Source of the DNA: DASWNP01 sp036399175
GTDB lineage: Bacteria > Acidobacteriota > Blastocatellia > Pyrinomonadales > Pyrinomonadaceae
NCBI GenBank assembly: GCA_036399175.1
Contig: DASWNP010000048.1
Location: 124,001 to 188,000, forward strand
Length of the DNA stretch: 64,000 nucleotides
Direction: 5' to 3'
In this document: piece by piece, positions 1 through 9,172 of the stretch
How the letters are laid out: each line of letters opens with the position of its first letter
Numbering within the stretch: position 1 is the first letter of the stretch
Notes under the pieces: generated by a model
The model's database searches: none
Told to the model about the DNA's origin: nothing
Seen by the model: only the letters and a program-made list of their open reading frames with translations
Position numbers and translations under genes: made by a program

Positions 1-1
1 C

Positions 2-1525
2 GATTACGCCAAGAATCACCAGATTCTCTCGCTCGACGCGAGCCAGAACACCGTTGTCGAGCGCCTCGTCGGCATCAATCGCCAACTGCTCGAAGCCGAG
101 AACGAGCGCAAGGTGGCCGAAGCCGCCTACCAGTCGGCGCTCGCGCCGGGCGCGGCGGGCGCTCTGGCCGAAGGCTCTGCGAAGGCCATCTCGGAGGTCG
201 AAGGGAGGCTCGCGCAGTTGCAGCAGCACCGCGCGCAGCTTCTGGTCGAGACGACCGAAGAGTGGCCGGAAGTTAAAGAGACGAACAATCAGATAGCCGC
301 CCTCGAAAATCAGCTCAGGCAGATGCGCGAGCGTGCGACCTCGGTGGTCGTCACCAATCTCAACACGCGTTACCGGCAGGCGCTCGCGCGCGAACAGGCG
401 CTCCGCAGCGCCTTCGACCGCCAGCGCTCTGAAACGCTCACGCAGAACGAAGCGGCCATCAACTACCGTATTCTCCAGCAGGAGATAGAGACCAACAAGG
501 GCTTGCTCGACGGCATGCTTCAGCGCAGCAAAGAGCACGAAGCCGTCTCCGCCGGGATGCGCAATAACATCCACGTCAACGACTACGCGATTCCGCCGCA
601 AGCGCCGGTCGGCCCCAAGCGTCTGCTCGTGACGGGCATCGCCTTCGCTCTCTCGCTCGGCGTCGGCCTCGGCCTCGCCGTCTTCCTCGGCTTCACGGAC
701 AACCGCGTGCGCTCGACCGACGACGTGCAGCGCGCTCTGCCTCTGCCGACGCTCGCCGTCATTCCATCCGTCAACGGCGCGAGCCGACGCCGCTTGAAAA
801 CCTCTTCCGCGTCCGTCGTCCCGAAGAATAACGGCGACGGCGCTCACGCGGAAGACCTGGAGCTGTTGCTCAACTCGAACGCCTCCGCGCCGCTCACGGA
901 AGCCTACAGGCAACTGCGCACGTCGATGCTGCTCTCGAAGGGGCACGGCGGGCTCAAGTCGTTTCTCGTGACATCGAGCATCCCCGGCGAAGGCAAAACG
1001 ACGATGGCCGTCAACACCGCCATCAGCCTTTCGCGCACCGGCGCGCTCGTCCTCATCATCGACGCCGATTTGCACAAACCGCGCCTTCATGAAATCTTCG
1101 GCCTCAAAAACGAGAAGGGACTGAGCACGATTCTTTCGAGCGAGCTGAGCGACGTGGAAGCCCTCGCCGTCCCCGTCCATCACAAGGAGAGCCGCCTCGA
1201 CGTGCTCACTTCGGGCCCCATCGTTCCCGAATCGGCTGAGCTGCTCGGCTCAGACCACATGCGTCGCCTCCTCCACACATTTCGCTACACCTACGACTAT
1301 ATCGTCATCGACTCGCCGCCCGTCGCCTACTTCACAGACGGCGTGCTCATCTCTTCGATGGTCGATGGAGTCGTGCTCGTCCTCAATAGCGGGCGGAGCA
1401 AGCGCGAGATGGCGCGCCACTCTTACCAGTTGTTGCAGGGCGTGGGCGCAAACATCTGCGGCGTCGTCCTGAACAACGCGCGCGGGCTCAAGTTCGACTA
1501 CAAGCATTACTACCGGCAGCCCTGA
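2..1525 (+). CDS. Exopolysaccharide co-polymerase / bacterial tyrosine kinase (Wzc/GumC-type), 5' end missing
   Basis: The reading frame is open from base 2, so the start lies upstream of the window; 507 codons are visible. The N-terminal part is a periplasmic coiled coil (about bases 150-560, rich in Glu, Gln and Arg heptads), followed by a Pro-rich stretch and a membrane helix at about 620-695, as in Wzz/GNVR proteins. The cytoplasmic BY-kinase domain follows, with Walker A SSIPGEGKTT near 980, Walker A' LIIDADLHKPR near 1055 and Walker B YIVIDSPP near 1300. The tail FDYKHYYRQP carries three tyrosines, a short version of the autophosphorylated Tyr cluster. Such proteins control polymer length and export in Wzx/Wzy systems, which fits the flippase and polymerase downstream. 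The missing N-terminus prevents judging a first membrane helix. Confidence 0.93.
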   Translation, partial: DYAKNHQILSLDASQNTVVERLVGINRQLLEAENERKVAEAAYQSALAPGAAGALAEGSAKAISEVEGRLAQLQQHRAQLLVETTEEWPEVKETNNQIAALENQLRQMRERATSVVVTNLNTRYRQALAREQALRSAFDRQRSETLTQNEAAINYRILQQEIETNKGLLDGMLQRSKEHEAVSAGMRNNIHVNDYAIPPQAPVGPKRLLVTGIAFALSLGVGLGLAVFLGFTDNRVRSTDDVQRALPLPTLAVIPSVNGASRRRLKTSSASVVPKNNGDGAHAEDLELLLNSNASAPLTEAYRQLRTSMLLSKGHGGLKSFLVTSSIPGEGKTTMAVNTAISLSRTGALVLIIDADLHKPRLHEIFGLKNEKGLSTILSSELSDVEALAVPVHHKESRLDVLTSGPIVPESAELLGSDHMRRLLHTFRYTYDYIVIDSPPVAYFTDGVLISSMVDGVVLVLNSGRSKREMARHSYQLLQGVGANICGVVLNNARGLKFDYKHYYRQP

Positions 1526-1586
1526 GCGGCGACGAAAGACGCGCGCTCTTGCGGAAGCGCCCGGCGGAGATTTAACCCGGAGACAG

Positions 1587-1613
1587 GCCGGAAGAACTGA
1601 CCATGCTTCCGGC
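1587..1613 (+). terminator. Small intergenic hairpin after the tyrosine kinase gene
   Basis: GCCGGAAG and CTTCCGGC form a perfect 8-bp stem around an 11-nt loop in the 104-bp gap. There is no T-run, so it may be a weak terminator or an mRNA 3'-end stabiliser rather than an intrinsic terminator. Confidence 0.4.
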
Positions 1614-1629
1614 TTAACAGATAACGAAG

Positions 1630-3312
1630 ATGACAAAGATACTCGAACCCTTCGGCTCGCAGCTCAAGTGGGACGTGGGCGGGGCGTCGCCGCAGAGCGA
1701 AGGCGCATTGGCGATGCCGCTCGTCGGAGAGGAAATGGCGTGCGAGCCTGCGACAGTGAACGCGTCGGCGGTCGTCGCGCGAGCAATCGAAGAGGTCTCG
1801 GAGCGCGCGCAGACGAACAGGGGCGTGCTTCCGCTCGTCGAGCGTCTGTGCGAGATGCTGAGCGCGGAGCAAATCTCTTTCTGCCACTGGAAGAGCAACT
1901 GGAAGCTCGAACGCTGGCTCACGGGCGAGGGCGACTTAGACCTCCTCGTCGAGCGCAAGGACGCCGAGCGTTTCCTCGCCGTCGTCTCGCGGCTCGGCTT
2001 CAAGCAGGCGCTCCCCACCCCCGATCGCGACGTGCCCGCCGTCCTCAACTATTACGGCTTTGACTCGTCGGCTGGAAAGTTCCTGCACCTGCACGTTCAT
2101 TTCCAGCTCGTCCTCGGCCACGATTTGACGAAGAACTTTCGCCTGAGCATAGAAAGAGCCTATCTCGAATCCGCCGACGCGCAAAGGTTGATGCCGACAC
2201 CGGCTCCCGAGTTCGAGCTGATAACTTTCGTCCTGCGGATGGTCTTGAAATACTCTGCGACCGAAACTCTCCTGCGTCGCGCCTTCACGAAGCGCGGCGC
2301 GTCTTCCGGCTCTTCTCTGCGCAGAGAGCTTGAATATCTGGAAGCGAGAGCCGACCGCGCGGAGCTTCACGCGACGCTCTCCGAGCATCTGCCCTTCATC
2401 GACTCAGCTTTCTTCGACGCCTGCGCCGACTCTCTGCGCGCGGGCGCGAGCGCCTTCGAACGCCTGCGCGTGAGGCGCGGCTTGAAGAGACGCCTCTCGG
2501 CTCAGGGGCGACGCTCGAACCCGTCGGACGCTCTCACGATGTCGGGGCGCAGAATCGCAAGATTTGTGAGAGAGGGCATCTTCAAAAAATCGTCGCGCAA
2601 GCGGCTGGCGAAGGGCGGCGCGGTCGTCGCGCTCGTCGGCGGCGACGGCGCGGGCAAGACGACCTGCGTCGAAGAGTTGCACTCGTGGCTCTCGAAGAAG
2701 TTCGTCACGCGTAAGTTTCACATGGGGCGACCGCCGCGCTCGCCTCTGACGCTCGGCGTCATCGTCCTGCTCAGGCTGCGCCGACTGCTGACGGCCAAGC
2801 GCGAAACCGAAGTACAGAAACATGAGACTGATGCTCAGGGACATCCCCCGCAACAGTCGAAGCCGTTTCCCGGTTACATACAACTGCTGCGCTGGGTCTG
2901 CGCTGCGCGCGACCGCCATCGTCTCTACCGGAAATTGCGTCGCTTCGCGGGCGCGGGCGGCATCGCCATCTGCGACCGTTACCTCGTCCCGCAAATCAGC
3001 TTGATGGACGGGCCGAACATCGCCCGCTCAATCGAGCCGTCGCGCATGAACGGCCTCGTGCGGCTCATGCTGCGAGCCGAGACCGATTACTACAGCCGGA
3101 TAATGCCCGCAGACCTGCTCGTCGTGCTGAGGGTCGAGCCGGAGATAGCCGTCCGGCGAAAGACCGACGAGGCCGAGTCGCACGTCCGCACGCGCTCGCG
3201 GGAGCTTTGGGAGATTGACTGGAGCGACACGCACGCCCGCGTCGTCGATGCAGGCCGACCCGTCGGCGAAGTCGTCGCGCGGCTCAAGAGCCTCGTCTGG
3301 TCTGAGTTGTGA
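1630..3312 (+). CDS. Nucleotidyltransferase-like / thymidylate-kinase-like two-domain protein
   Basis: 560 aa. Residues about 55-270 resemble a nucleotidyltransferase fold: the segment HWKSNWKLE is followed by GEGDLDLLV, the G-x-D-x-D type metal-binding signature. Residues about 325-560 form a P-loop kinase of the thymidylate kinase type: Walker A VGGDGAGKTT, a CDRY motif near residue 445 and an Arg-rich lid-like segment near 515. Real dTMP kinases are about 210 aa and lack the N-terminal domain, so this is not the housekeeping Tmk. It sits inside the exopolysaccharide operon; similar kinase-like proteins occur in surface polysaccharide loci, but the substrate is unknown. A role in phosphorylating a sugar or glycan end is only a guess. 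Confidence 0.7.
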   Translation: MTKILEPFGSQLKWDVGGASPQSEGALAMPLVGEEMACEPATVNASAVVARAIEEVSERAQTNRGVLPLVERLCEMLSAEQISFCHWKSNWKLERWLTGEGDLDLLVERKDAERFLAVVSRLGFKQALPTPDRDVPAVLNYYGFDSSAGKFLHLHVHFQLVLGHDLTKNFRLSIERAYLESADAQRLMPTPAPEFELITFVLRMVLKYSATETLLRRAFTKRGASSGSSLRRELEYLEARADRAELHATLSEHLPFIDSAFFDACADSLRAGASAFERLRVRRGLKRRLSAQGRRSNPSDALTMSGRRIARFVREGIFKKSSRKRLAKGGAVVALVGGDGAGKTTCVEELHSWLSKKFVTRKFHMGRPPRSPLTLGVIVLLRLRRLLTAKRETEVQKHETDAQGHPPQQSKPFPGYIQLLRWVCAARDRHRLYRKLRRFAGAGGIAICDRYLVPQISLMDGPNIARSIEPSRMNGLVRLMLRAETDYYSRIMPADLLVVLRVEPEIAVRRKTDEAESHVRTRSRELWEIDWSDTHARVVDAGRPVGEVVARLKSLVWSEL

Positions 3313-3364
3313 GACGTTAGCTCGTCCGAAGCCCCGGAGTGGATTTCGTAGCAGCACGAATTTT

Positions 3365-4051
3365 ATGCAGATGAGAGAGAGACTCGTGGCGGAGATTGTC
3401 GGCCCGGCGGGCGCGGGCAAGAGCACGCTCGCGCGCACGCTCAGGCGGCGCGACCGCCGCATCAGTAGCGGCTTCGGCGTCTGGGACTTGCCCGTCCTTC
3501 TGCTCGTCCTGCACGTCTTTCTCTCGCTGCCCTTCGTCCTCAAACTCTACGGGGCGCGACGCCGCCTGACGTGGGGCGAAGTGCAACTGCTGGTTCGCAC
3601 CAGAGCCCTCAATCAGCTTTTGGGTTGGAAGCTGTCGAGAGATTACTCGGCGGCGCTCGTCCTGGACGAAGGAGTTATCTTCGCGCTCGCAAAGCTTCGC
3701 GCGTTCGATTCGGAAGGCATCAATGGTCGCGGCTTCGAGCGCTGGACGCGAGAGCTTCTCGGCGAGTGGGCGCGGCGTGTGAACACGGTTATCTGGCTCG
3801 ACGCTCCCGACCAGACGCTCGCCGAGCGCATCCGCGCACGCGGCAAGCCGCACCGCGTCAAGAGCGCAAGCACGGATGATGTCGGCGAGTTTATGGCAAG
3901 GTATCGTGCTTCCTACGAGCAGATACTTTCGGAGCTGACCTCGCGCTACGGCTTGAAAGTCATCAGGTTCAGCACGGACGAGGAATCGACCGAAGCTGTC
4001 GCCGAGAAGGTTCTGGCCGCGAGCGGGGCGGGGGAGACGATAAGCGCATGA
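3365..4051 (+). CDS. Small P-loop kinase (AAA_33/adenylate-kinase-like)
   Basis: 228 aa starting at the first ATG of MQMRERLVAEIVG (a second ATG lies two codons on); the open frame upstream overlaps the previous gene and was not used. Walker A GPAGAGKST is at residues 14-22, an LDEG Walker-B-like motif near 100 and a lid-like segment LDAPDQTLAERIRARGK near 145. The fold is that of small nucleotide or sugar kinases. The stop codon overlaps the flippase start (ATGA), so translation is probably coupled. It is the second of three P-loop kinases in this polysaccharide operon. The substrate cannot be told from sequence. Confidence 0.65.
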   Translation: MQMRERLVAEIVGPAGAGKSTLARTLRRRDRRISSGFGVWDLPVLLLVLHVFLSLPFVLKLYGARRRLTWGEVQLLVRTRALNQLLGWKLSRDYSAALVLDEGVIFALAKLRAFDSEGINGRGFERWTRELLGEWARRVNTVIWLDAPDQTLAERIRARGKPHRVKSASTDDVGEFMARYRASYEQILSELTSRYGLKVIRFSTDEESTEAVAEKVLAASGAGETISA

Positions 4052-5655
4052 CGACGGCGGAAGCCAACATCCCTGCGACCGAAATCAGCGCCTACGAACT
4101 GGCGGCGCAGAAGCAGCAGCAGAAGAAACCCGCGCGCGGCCTGACGCAGCGAGCCTATCTCAACGCCTTCTCTTCGTTCATCGACTACGGCGCGAAGGTG
4201 GCGACCGTGTCAATCGTCACGCCGCTCGTCGTCGCGGGTCTCGGCAACTCGATGTTCGGCGTCTGGCAGATGCTGAGCCGCCTCGTCACCTACATGCAGG
4301 CAGCCGACGGGCGACCGACGCAGGCGCTCAAGTGGGTCATCGCCAACCGTCAAGCGGACGCCGACTTCGATGCCAAGCGACGCCAAATCGGGAGCGCCCT
4401 CGGCGTCTGGGTGATGTTCCTGCCGGTGATTCTCGGCTTAGGCGTCGTGATGGTCTGGATGGCTCCGGTCGTCACCAAAGTCCCTGCCGAGATGTACCTG
4501 ACGGTGCGTTTCACGTGCGCGCTGCTCGTCCTGAATTTTCTTCTGACCAACCTCGTCGCGCTGCCCGAATCCGTCCTGCGCGGGATGAATCTGGGCTACA
4601 AGCGGATGGGCTTGCAGGCGAGCTTGAATATTCTCGGCGGCGCGCTCACCTTCGGCGCGCTCTACATGGGCTGGGGACTCAAGGGGCTCGCGTCGGCGCA
4701 GGTTGCATTGACGCTTCTGACGGGCGCGATGTTCTGGCTCGTCGTCAAGAAGTACGTGCCCTGGTTCGGCATCGCGCGCAGCAGCCTCAAAGAGGTGCGA
4801 GCCTTTCTCAAGGTGAGCATCTGGTGGTTCGCGTGGACGCTCATCAACCGCCTGCTTTTGGCGAGCGACATACTCATCCTCGGCTTCGTCGCCTCGACTT
4901 CCGCCGTCACGGTCTACGCCCTGACGAGCTTCGCCGGGCAGACGCTCCTGAGCATCGTGACCATGCTCATCGGCGCGGTCACGCCGGGCTTGGGCGGGGT
5001 CATCGGCGAGAAGAAGTTTGAGAAGGCGTCGGCTCTGCGCCGCGAGATGCGGACGGTGAGCTGGCTGCTTTTGACGGCCATCGGCTCGACCATCCTGCTC
5101 TGGAATCGCTCGTTCATCTCGCTCTGGGTCGGCGAGGAACGCTTCGCGGGCTTCTGGCCGAACCTGCTCATCGTCCTGATGGTCGCGCAGTTCGTCTTCA
5201 TACGTAACGACGCGCACCTCATCGACCTCACTCTGCAACTGAAAGAGAAGGTCTTGATGGGAGCGATAGCAGCCGTCCTCTCCATCGGCCTGAGCGCGCT
5301 TCTGATTCCGAGGCTCGGCATCGTCGGTCTCTGTCTGGGGATGATTAGCGGGCGAATGGTTTTGACCGTCTCTTACCCGTTCATCATCAATTCCTTTTTA
5401 GGCAGACCGGCGGACAGGCGCTTGGGGGAGGCGCTCCGACGCGCTTTGACGACCCTCTCCATCTACGGAGCGTCCGGCTATCTCGGTCGGCTCTGGCTAG
5501 CGGATAACTGGCTCGTGTGGGCGGCGTGTGTCGGCGTGAGCTTCGCCGTGTCGCTCGGAGTGGCGTCGATGGCCGGGTTGAGCACGGAGATGAGAAGGTC
5601 GCTCTTTCTGCGTCTGTCGATGATTAGGGGCTTGCGTGCCTCGCGCGGCGTGTAG
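4048..5655 (+). CDS. Polysaccharide flippase (Wzx-like, MATE/MOP superfamily)
   Basis: 535 aa, with a polar 45-residue N-terminus and then about 12-14 strongly hydrophobic helices to the end. The general layout (two bundles, GLGNSMFGVWQM early loop, paired Arg/Lys cytoplasmic loops) is that of lipid-linked oligosaccharide flippases of the Wzx/PST family. It would move undecaprenyl-diphosphate-linked repeat units across the inner membrane for the polymerase encoded at 7815. The start overlaps the preceding stop by four bases. Assignment to Wzx rather than another MOP exporter rests on the surrounding glycosyltransferase, polymerase and co-polymerase genes. Confidence 0.85.
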   Translation: MTTAEANIPATEISAYELAAQKQQQKKPARGLTQRAYLNAFSSFIDYGAKVATVSIVTPLVVAGLGNSMFGVWQMLSRLVTYMQAADGRPTQALKWVIANRQADADFDAKRRQIGSALGVWVMFLPVILGLGVVMVWMAPVVTKVPAEMYLTVRFTCALLVLNFLLTNLVALPESVLRGMNLGYKRMGLQASLNILGGALTFGALYMGWGLKGLASAQVALTLLTGAMFWLVVKKYVPWFGIARSSLKEVRAFLKVSIWWFAWTLINRLLLASDILILGFVASTSAVTVYALTSFAGQTLLSIVTMLIGAVTPGLGGVIGEKKFEKASALRREMRTVSWLLLTAIGSTILLWNRSFISLWVGEERFAGFWPNLLIVLMVAQFVFIRNDAHLIDLTLQLKEKVLMGAIAAVLSIGLSALLIPRLGIVGLCLGMISGRMVLTVSYPFIINSFLGRPADRRLGEALRRALTTLSIYGASGYLGRLWLADNWLVWAACVGVSFAVSLGVASMAGLSTEMRRSLFLRLSMIRGLRASRGV

Positions 5656-5678
5656 GAGGCTCGGCGAAAGGTGAAGCG

Positions 5679-7757
5679 ATGAAAAAGAGGCTTGGAGGGG
5701 CTTTGAGTAAATTTCGCGCGGGCACACGGGGCGGGCGTCTGAGCCTGCGAGCGTGGCTCATGCTGTCGTTGGCGCTCGCGGCGCTCGTCGCGCTCTCTGC
5801 GAGCGTCAACCGCGCCGTGCAGGAGCCTTCCGAGATTACCTTCGCCGTCATCGGCGACTTCGGCTCGAACGATGCGAACGAGCTGGCCGTTGCGAACCTC
5901 GTCAAGAGCTGGAATCCCGAGTTCATCATCACCGTCGGCGACAACAACTACCCGGACGGCGAGGCCGCCACCATCGACGCCAACATCGGCAAGTATTATC
6001 ACGAGTTCATCTACCCTTACACGGGCAGCTACGGCGCGGGCGCGACGACGAATCGCTTCTGGCCTGCGCTCGGCAATCACGATTGGGACAACCTTTCGGG
6101 GCCGAAGATTCAGCCCCACCTCGACTACTTCGCTCTGCCCGGCAACGAGCGTTACTACGACTTCGTGCGGGGCCCCGTCCACTTCTTCGTCGTCGATAGC
6201 GACGCGCGCGAGCCCGACGGCGTCAACAGCACTTCGGTTCAGGCTCAGTGGCTACAGAACCGTCTCGCCGTCTCGACCTCGCCCTGGAAGATTGTCTATT
6301 TCCATCACCCGCCCTTCTCGTCGCGCACTTCTTGGACGAATCTCCAGTGGCCTTTCAAACAGTGGGGCGCGAGCGCCGTCCTCTCAGGCCACGCGCACAT
6401 CTACGAGCGAGTGCTGCGCGACGGATTCCCCTATTTCACCAACGGCCTCGGCGGCGACAGCCTCGGCTCGTTCGCCACCACCATCGAAGGCAGCATGGTG
6501 CGATTCGGCTCCGACTACGGCGCGATGCGCGTGCGCGCAAGCTCGACGAGCATCACCTTCGAGTTCATCACGCGGGCAGGCACAATCGTCGATACCTACA
6601 CGATGAGTCGCAACGCCGCCGTCCCCGCCGCGCCGACGAACCTTTCGGCCACCGCCGTCTCCACCAGCCAGATAGACCTCGCGTGGACTGACAACTCCAC
6701 GAACGAAGACGGCTTTCAGGTCGAGCAATCGACCGACGGCGTGAGCTTCACGCGCATCGCCACGGTCGCCCCGAACGTCAACGCTTATTCCAACACCGGC
6801 CTTCAGCCCGCCACCACCTATTACTACCGCGTCCGCGCCTTCGCCTCCAGCGAAAACTCGGACTACTCCAACACCGCCGTCTCTACGACCACGATGGGCG
6901 CTCCCGCCGCCCCCTCCGGCCTCTCGGCAGCGACCGCTTCCAGCAGCCAGATAAATCTGAGCTGGACTGACAATGCCTCGAACGAATCCGGCTTCGAGGT
7001 AGAACGCTGCGCGGGCGCGAATTGTACGAACTTCCTCGAAGTCGCCGAAACGGGCGCGAACGTCATAAGCTATGCGAACGGCGGTCTCGCCGCTTCGACC
7101 ACCTATCGCTATCGCGTGCGCGCCTTCAACGCGAGCGGCGATTCGGCCTATACCAACATCGCCGAAGCGACGACCGCAGCCGCCACCTCGACGCTGCCAG
7201 CCGCGCCCGGCAGCCTGACCGCTAACGCCGTCTCAAGCGTCCAGATAGACCTCAGATGGACTGACAATTCAAACAACGAAGACGGCTTCAAGGTCTATCG
7301 CTCGACCGACGGCGTCAACTTCACGACCGCCGCCACGCTCGGCGCGAACACGACCACCTTCTCGAACTCCGGTCGGACGGCTTCGACCACCTATTACTAT
7401 CGCGTGCGCGCCTTCAACGCCTCCGGCAATTCCGCCTACTCGAACACCGTCAACGTCACGACCTGGCCGCCCGCCAGCGTCAAGCCGAGCGCGCCCACCA
7501 ATCTCTCCGCGACCGTTCTCTCCGGCACGCAGATTCGGCTCAACTGGACTGACAACTCGACGAACGAAGACGGCTTCCGTATTCATCGCTCGACCGACGG
7601 CGTCAACTTCTCGGAGATAAACAAGGCGGGCACGAACGCGACGAGCTTCACCGATTCCGGTCTCACGGGCAGGACGACTTACTACTACCGCGTGCGCGCC
7701 TACAACGCGGCGGGCAGCTCCGCCTACACCAACACCGTCAGCCCCAGAACGCCCTGA
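5679..7757 (+). CDS. Secreted metallophosphoesterase with four fibronectin type III domains
   Basis: 692 aa. A Lys/Arg-rich start and a hydrophobic helix at residues about 25-45 indicate export, possibly as a signal anchor. The phosphatase domain (about 53-310) shows the calcineurin/purple acid phosphatase metal motifs in order: GDFG, GDNNYPDG, GNHDWD, HHPPF and GHAHIYER. Four Fn3 repeats follow (about 316-405, 407-500, 505-595, 600-692); each carries the signature WTDN followed by a variant of STNEDGF, and the DNA of these stretches is nearly identical, which points to recent internal duplication. It probably hydrolyses extracellular phosphoesters while bound to a surface polymer. Location in the middle of the exopolysaccharide operon is unusual. 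It ends just before the palindrome at 7766. Confidence 0.88.
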   Translation: MKKRLGGALSKFRAGTRGGRLSLRAWLMLSLALAALVALSASVNRAVQEPSEITFAVIGDFGSNDANELAVANLVKSWNPEFIITVGDNNYPDGEAATIDANIGKYYHEFIYPYTGSYGAGATTNRFWPALGNHDWDNLSGPKIQPHLDYFALPGNERYYDFVRGPVHFFVVDSDAREPDGVNSTSVQAQWLQNRLAVSTSPWKIVYFHHPPFSSRTSWTNLQWPFKQWGASAVLSGHAHIYERVLRDGFPYFTNGLGGDSLGSFATTIEGSMVRFGSDYGAMRVRASSTSITFEFITRAGTIVDTYTMSRNAAVPAAPTNLSATAVSTSQIDLAWTDNSTNEDGFQVEQSTDGVSFTRIATVAPNVNAYSNTGLQPATTYYYRVRAFASSENSDYSNTAVSTTTMGAPAAPSGLSAATASSSQINLSWTDNASNESGFEVERCAGANCTNFLEVAETGANVISYANGGLAASTTYRYRVRAFNASGDSAYTNIAEATTAAATSTLPAAPGSLTANAVSSVQIDLRWTDNSNNEDGFKVYRSTDGVNFTTAATLGANTTTFSNSGRTASTTYYYRVRAFNASGNSAYSNTVNVTTWPPASVKPSAPTNLSATVLSGTQIRLNWTDNSTNEDGFRIHRSTDGVNFSEINKAGTNATSFTDSGLTGRTTYYYRVRAYNAAGSSAYTNTVSPRTP

Positions 7758-7765
7758 CAGAGGAA

Positions 7766-7806
7766 TTGATTCATTTTTTCATTGAATCAATGAAAAAATG
7801 AATCAA
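7766..7806. repeat. 41-bp perfect palindrome (20-bp arms, 1-base centre)
   Basis: The 20-base arm beginning TTGATTCATTTTTTC is followed by one base and its exact reverse complement. It lies between the phosphatase stop (7757) and the polymerase start (7815). It is AT-rich in a GC-rich neighbourhood and has a repeated TGAATCAA theme, so it may be a short member of the hairpin family described elsewhere in the window. It lacks a clear 7-bp tandem array. Confidence 0.9.
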
Positions 7807-7814
7807 TGAGTTGA

Positions 7815-9167
7815 ATGAGAACGAACGTGCCTTTGAAGCTGATTTCGGAAGTGGAAGGAACAGGGAGACTCCCTTTGCGCCCGTCGCTCGGCTGGCCTCG
7901 ACGCCGTGCTCGGAGCGAGACGAAGACGGCGCGAGCGGACGACCGGACGGGGCGCGTCGAGGTGATGCCGCTCCTGCGTTGGATATTCTATTGCTTCGCT
8001 TTTTCGCTGCCGTTCGAGACTGTAGGCATCGGGCGTCTGGAGCCGCCGGAGGTTTTCGGCGCGCTGCTGCTTTTGTGCGCGCTTATTCAGCCCGGCGTCT
8101 TTCTGCGCTGGCCGCCGAGAGCCTTCTGGTGCTTCGTCGTCTATCTCTACCTGGCCGTCACGCTGGGCGCTCTGGAATTCTCCAGATACCCTTCGGAGCT
8201 TGCGGCCAAGATGTTCCTGCTCTCGCAGTTGACGATTCTGTGCTGGCTCGCCTACTGCCTCATGCGCGACGACCGCGTGGCGCAGAGGGCGCTTCTCGTC
8301 TTCGTCTTCTCGTGCGCCCTGCTCGCCGCGCTGCAAGTGACGGGCGTGGTCAGCCGCGCAGCCGATACGGGCGCGAAGATTCAGAGGGTGACGGCGCTCG
8401 GCTTCAATCCGAACAACCTCGCGCGCATCCTCGCGCTCGGACTCATCGCGCTCTTCGGCCTGACCTACGGCGCACGCAAAAGTCTGCTCCGCCCGCGCTA
8501 CGTGGCGTTGCCTCTGATGGGCGTGCTCGGCGTGGCGATTGTGCAGACGGGCTCGCGCGGCGGCCTGCTCGCTCTGAGCGCGGGGCTTCTCATCTTCGTC
8601 CTGAGCGGCGCGACTCTGCGCTCCAAGCTTCGCAACCTCGCGGCCGTTACGCTTGTGCTCGGGTTCTTCGCTTTCGTCGCTTTGCAGTCCGAGACGATGC
8701 GCGGGCGCTTTGAGAAGACCTTAGAGGAAGGCGACGTGGCGAGAAGGGAACAGATATACCCTTCGGCCTGGGAGATGTTCAAAGAGAAACCACTCGTCGG
8801 CTGGGGCGCGATAACGAGCACTTATGAGCTTGGCTCGCGGCTCGGACACCCGGAAGAGGACAGCAAGAACCCGCACAACCTGATTCTCTACGCGCTGGTC
8901 TCCTCGGGGCTCGTCGGCGCGCTGCCGCTTCTCTTAGGGATAGGGCTCGTGGTCTGGTCTGCGTGGCGCGCACGCAAAGGTCTTCACGGCATGTTGCCTC
9001 TCTCGATGGTCGTCGTCGTGCTCGTCGCCAACATGAGCGGCCTCTGGCTCTACAACAAGATGCACTGGCTCGTCATGGCCTACGCGCTGGCGAGCAGCCA
9101 AAGCTACTTCAACTCGCGCCGGTCGAAACCGAAAACCGACGCGGCTTACCGCGCTCAGGCGGCGTAA
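7815..9167 (+). CDS. O-antigen ligase / Wzy-type polymerase family membrane protein
   Basis: 450 aa. After a polar N-terminus of about 50 residues (an internal start at 7965 is possible) there are about 10-11 membrane helices. The family hallmark, a large periplasmic loop between late helices, contains GWGAITSTYELGSRLGH and the conserved PHN before the next helix; RGG lies in the preceding loop region. Proteins of this Wzy_C/O-antigen ligase group either polymerise repeat units or ligate glycans. Given the Wzx and co-polymerase genes nearby, polymerase is the likelier role, but the two cannot be separated by sequence. The gene directly follows a perfect palindrome. Confidence 0.82.
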   Translation: MRTNVPLKLISEVEGTGRLPLRPSLGWPRRRARSETKTARADDRTGRVEVMPLLRWIFYCFAFSLPFETVGIGRLEPPEVFGALLLLCALIQPGVFLRWPPRAFWCFVVYLYLAVTLGALEFSRYPSELAAKMFLLSQLTILCWLAYCLMRDDRVAQRALLVFVFSCALLAALQVTGVVSRAADTGAKIQRVTALGFNPNNLARILALGLIALFGLTYGARKSLLRPRYVALPLMGVLGVAIVQTGSRGGLLALSAGLLIFVLSGATLRSKLRNLAAVTLVLGFFAFVALQSETMRGRFEKTLEEGDVARREQIYPSAWEMFKEKPLVGWGAITSTYELGSRLGHPEEDSKNPHNLILYALVSSGLVGALPLLLGIGLVVWSAWRARKGLHGMLPLSMVVVVLVANMSGLWLYNKMHWLVMAYALASSQSYFNSRRSKPKTDAAYRAQAA

Positions 9168-9172
9168 GAAAG

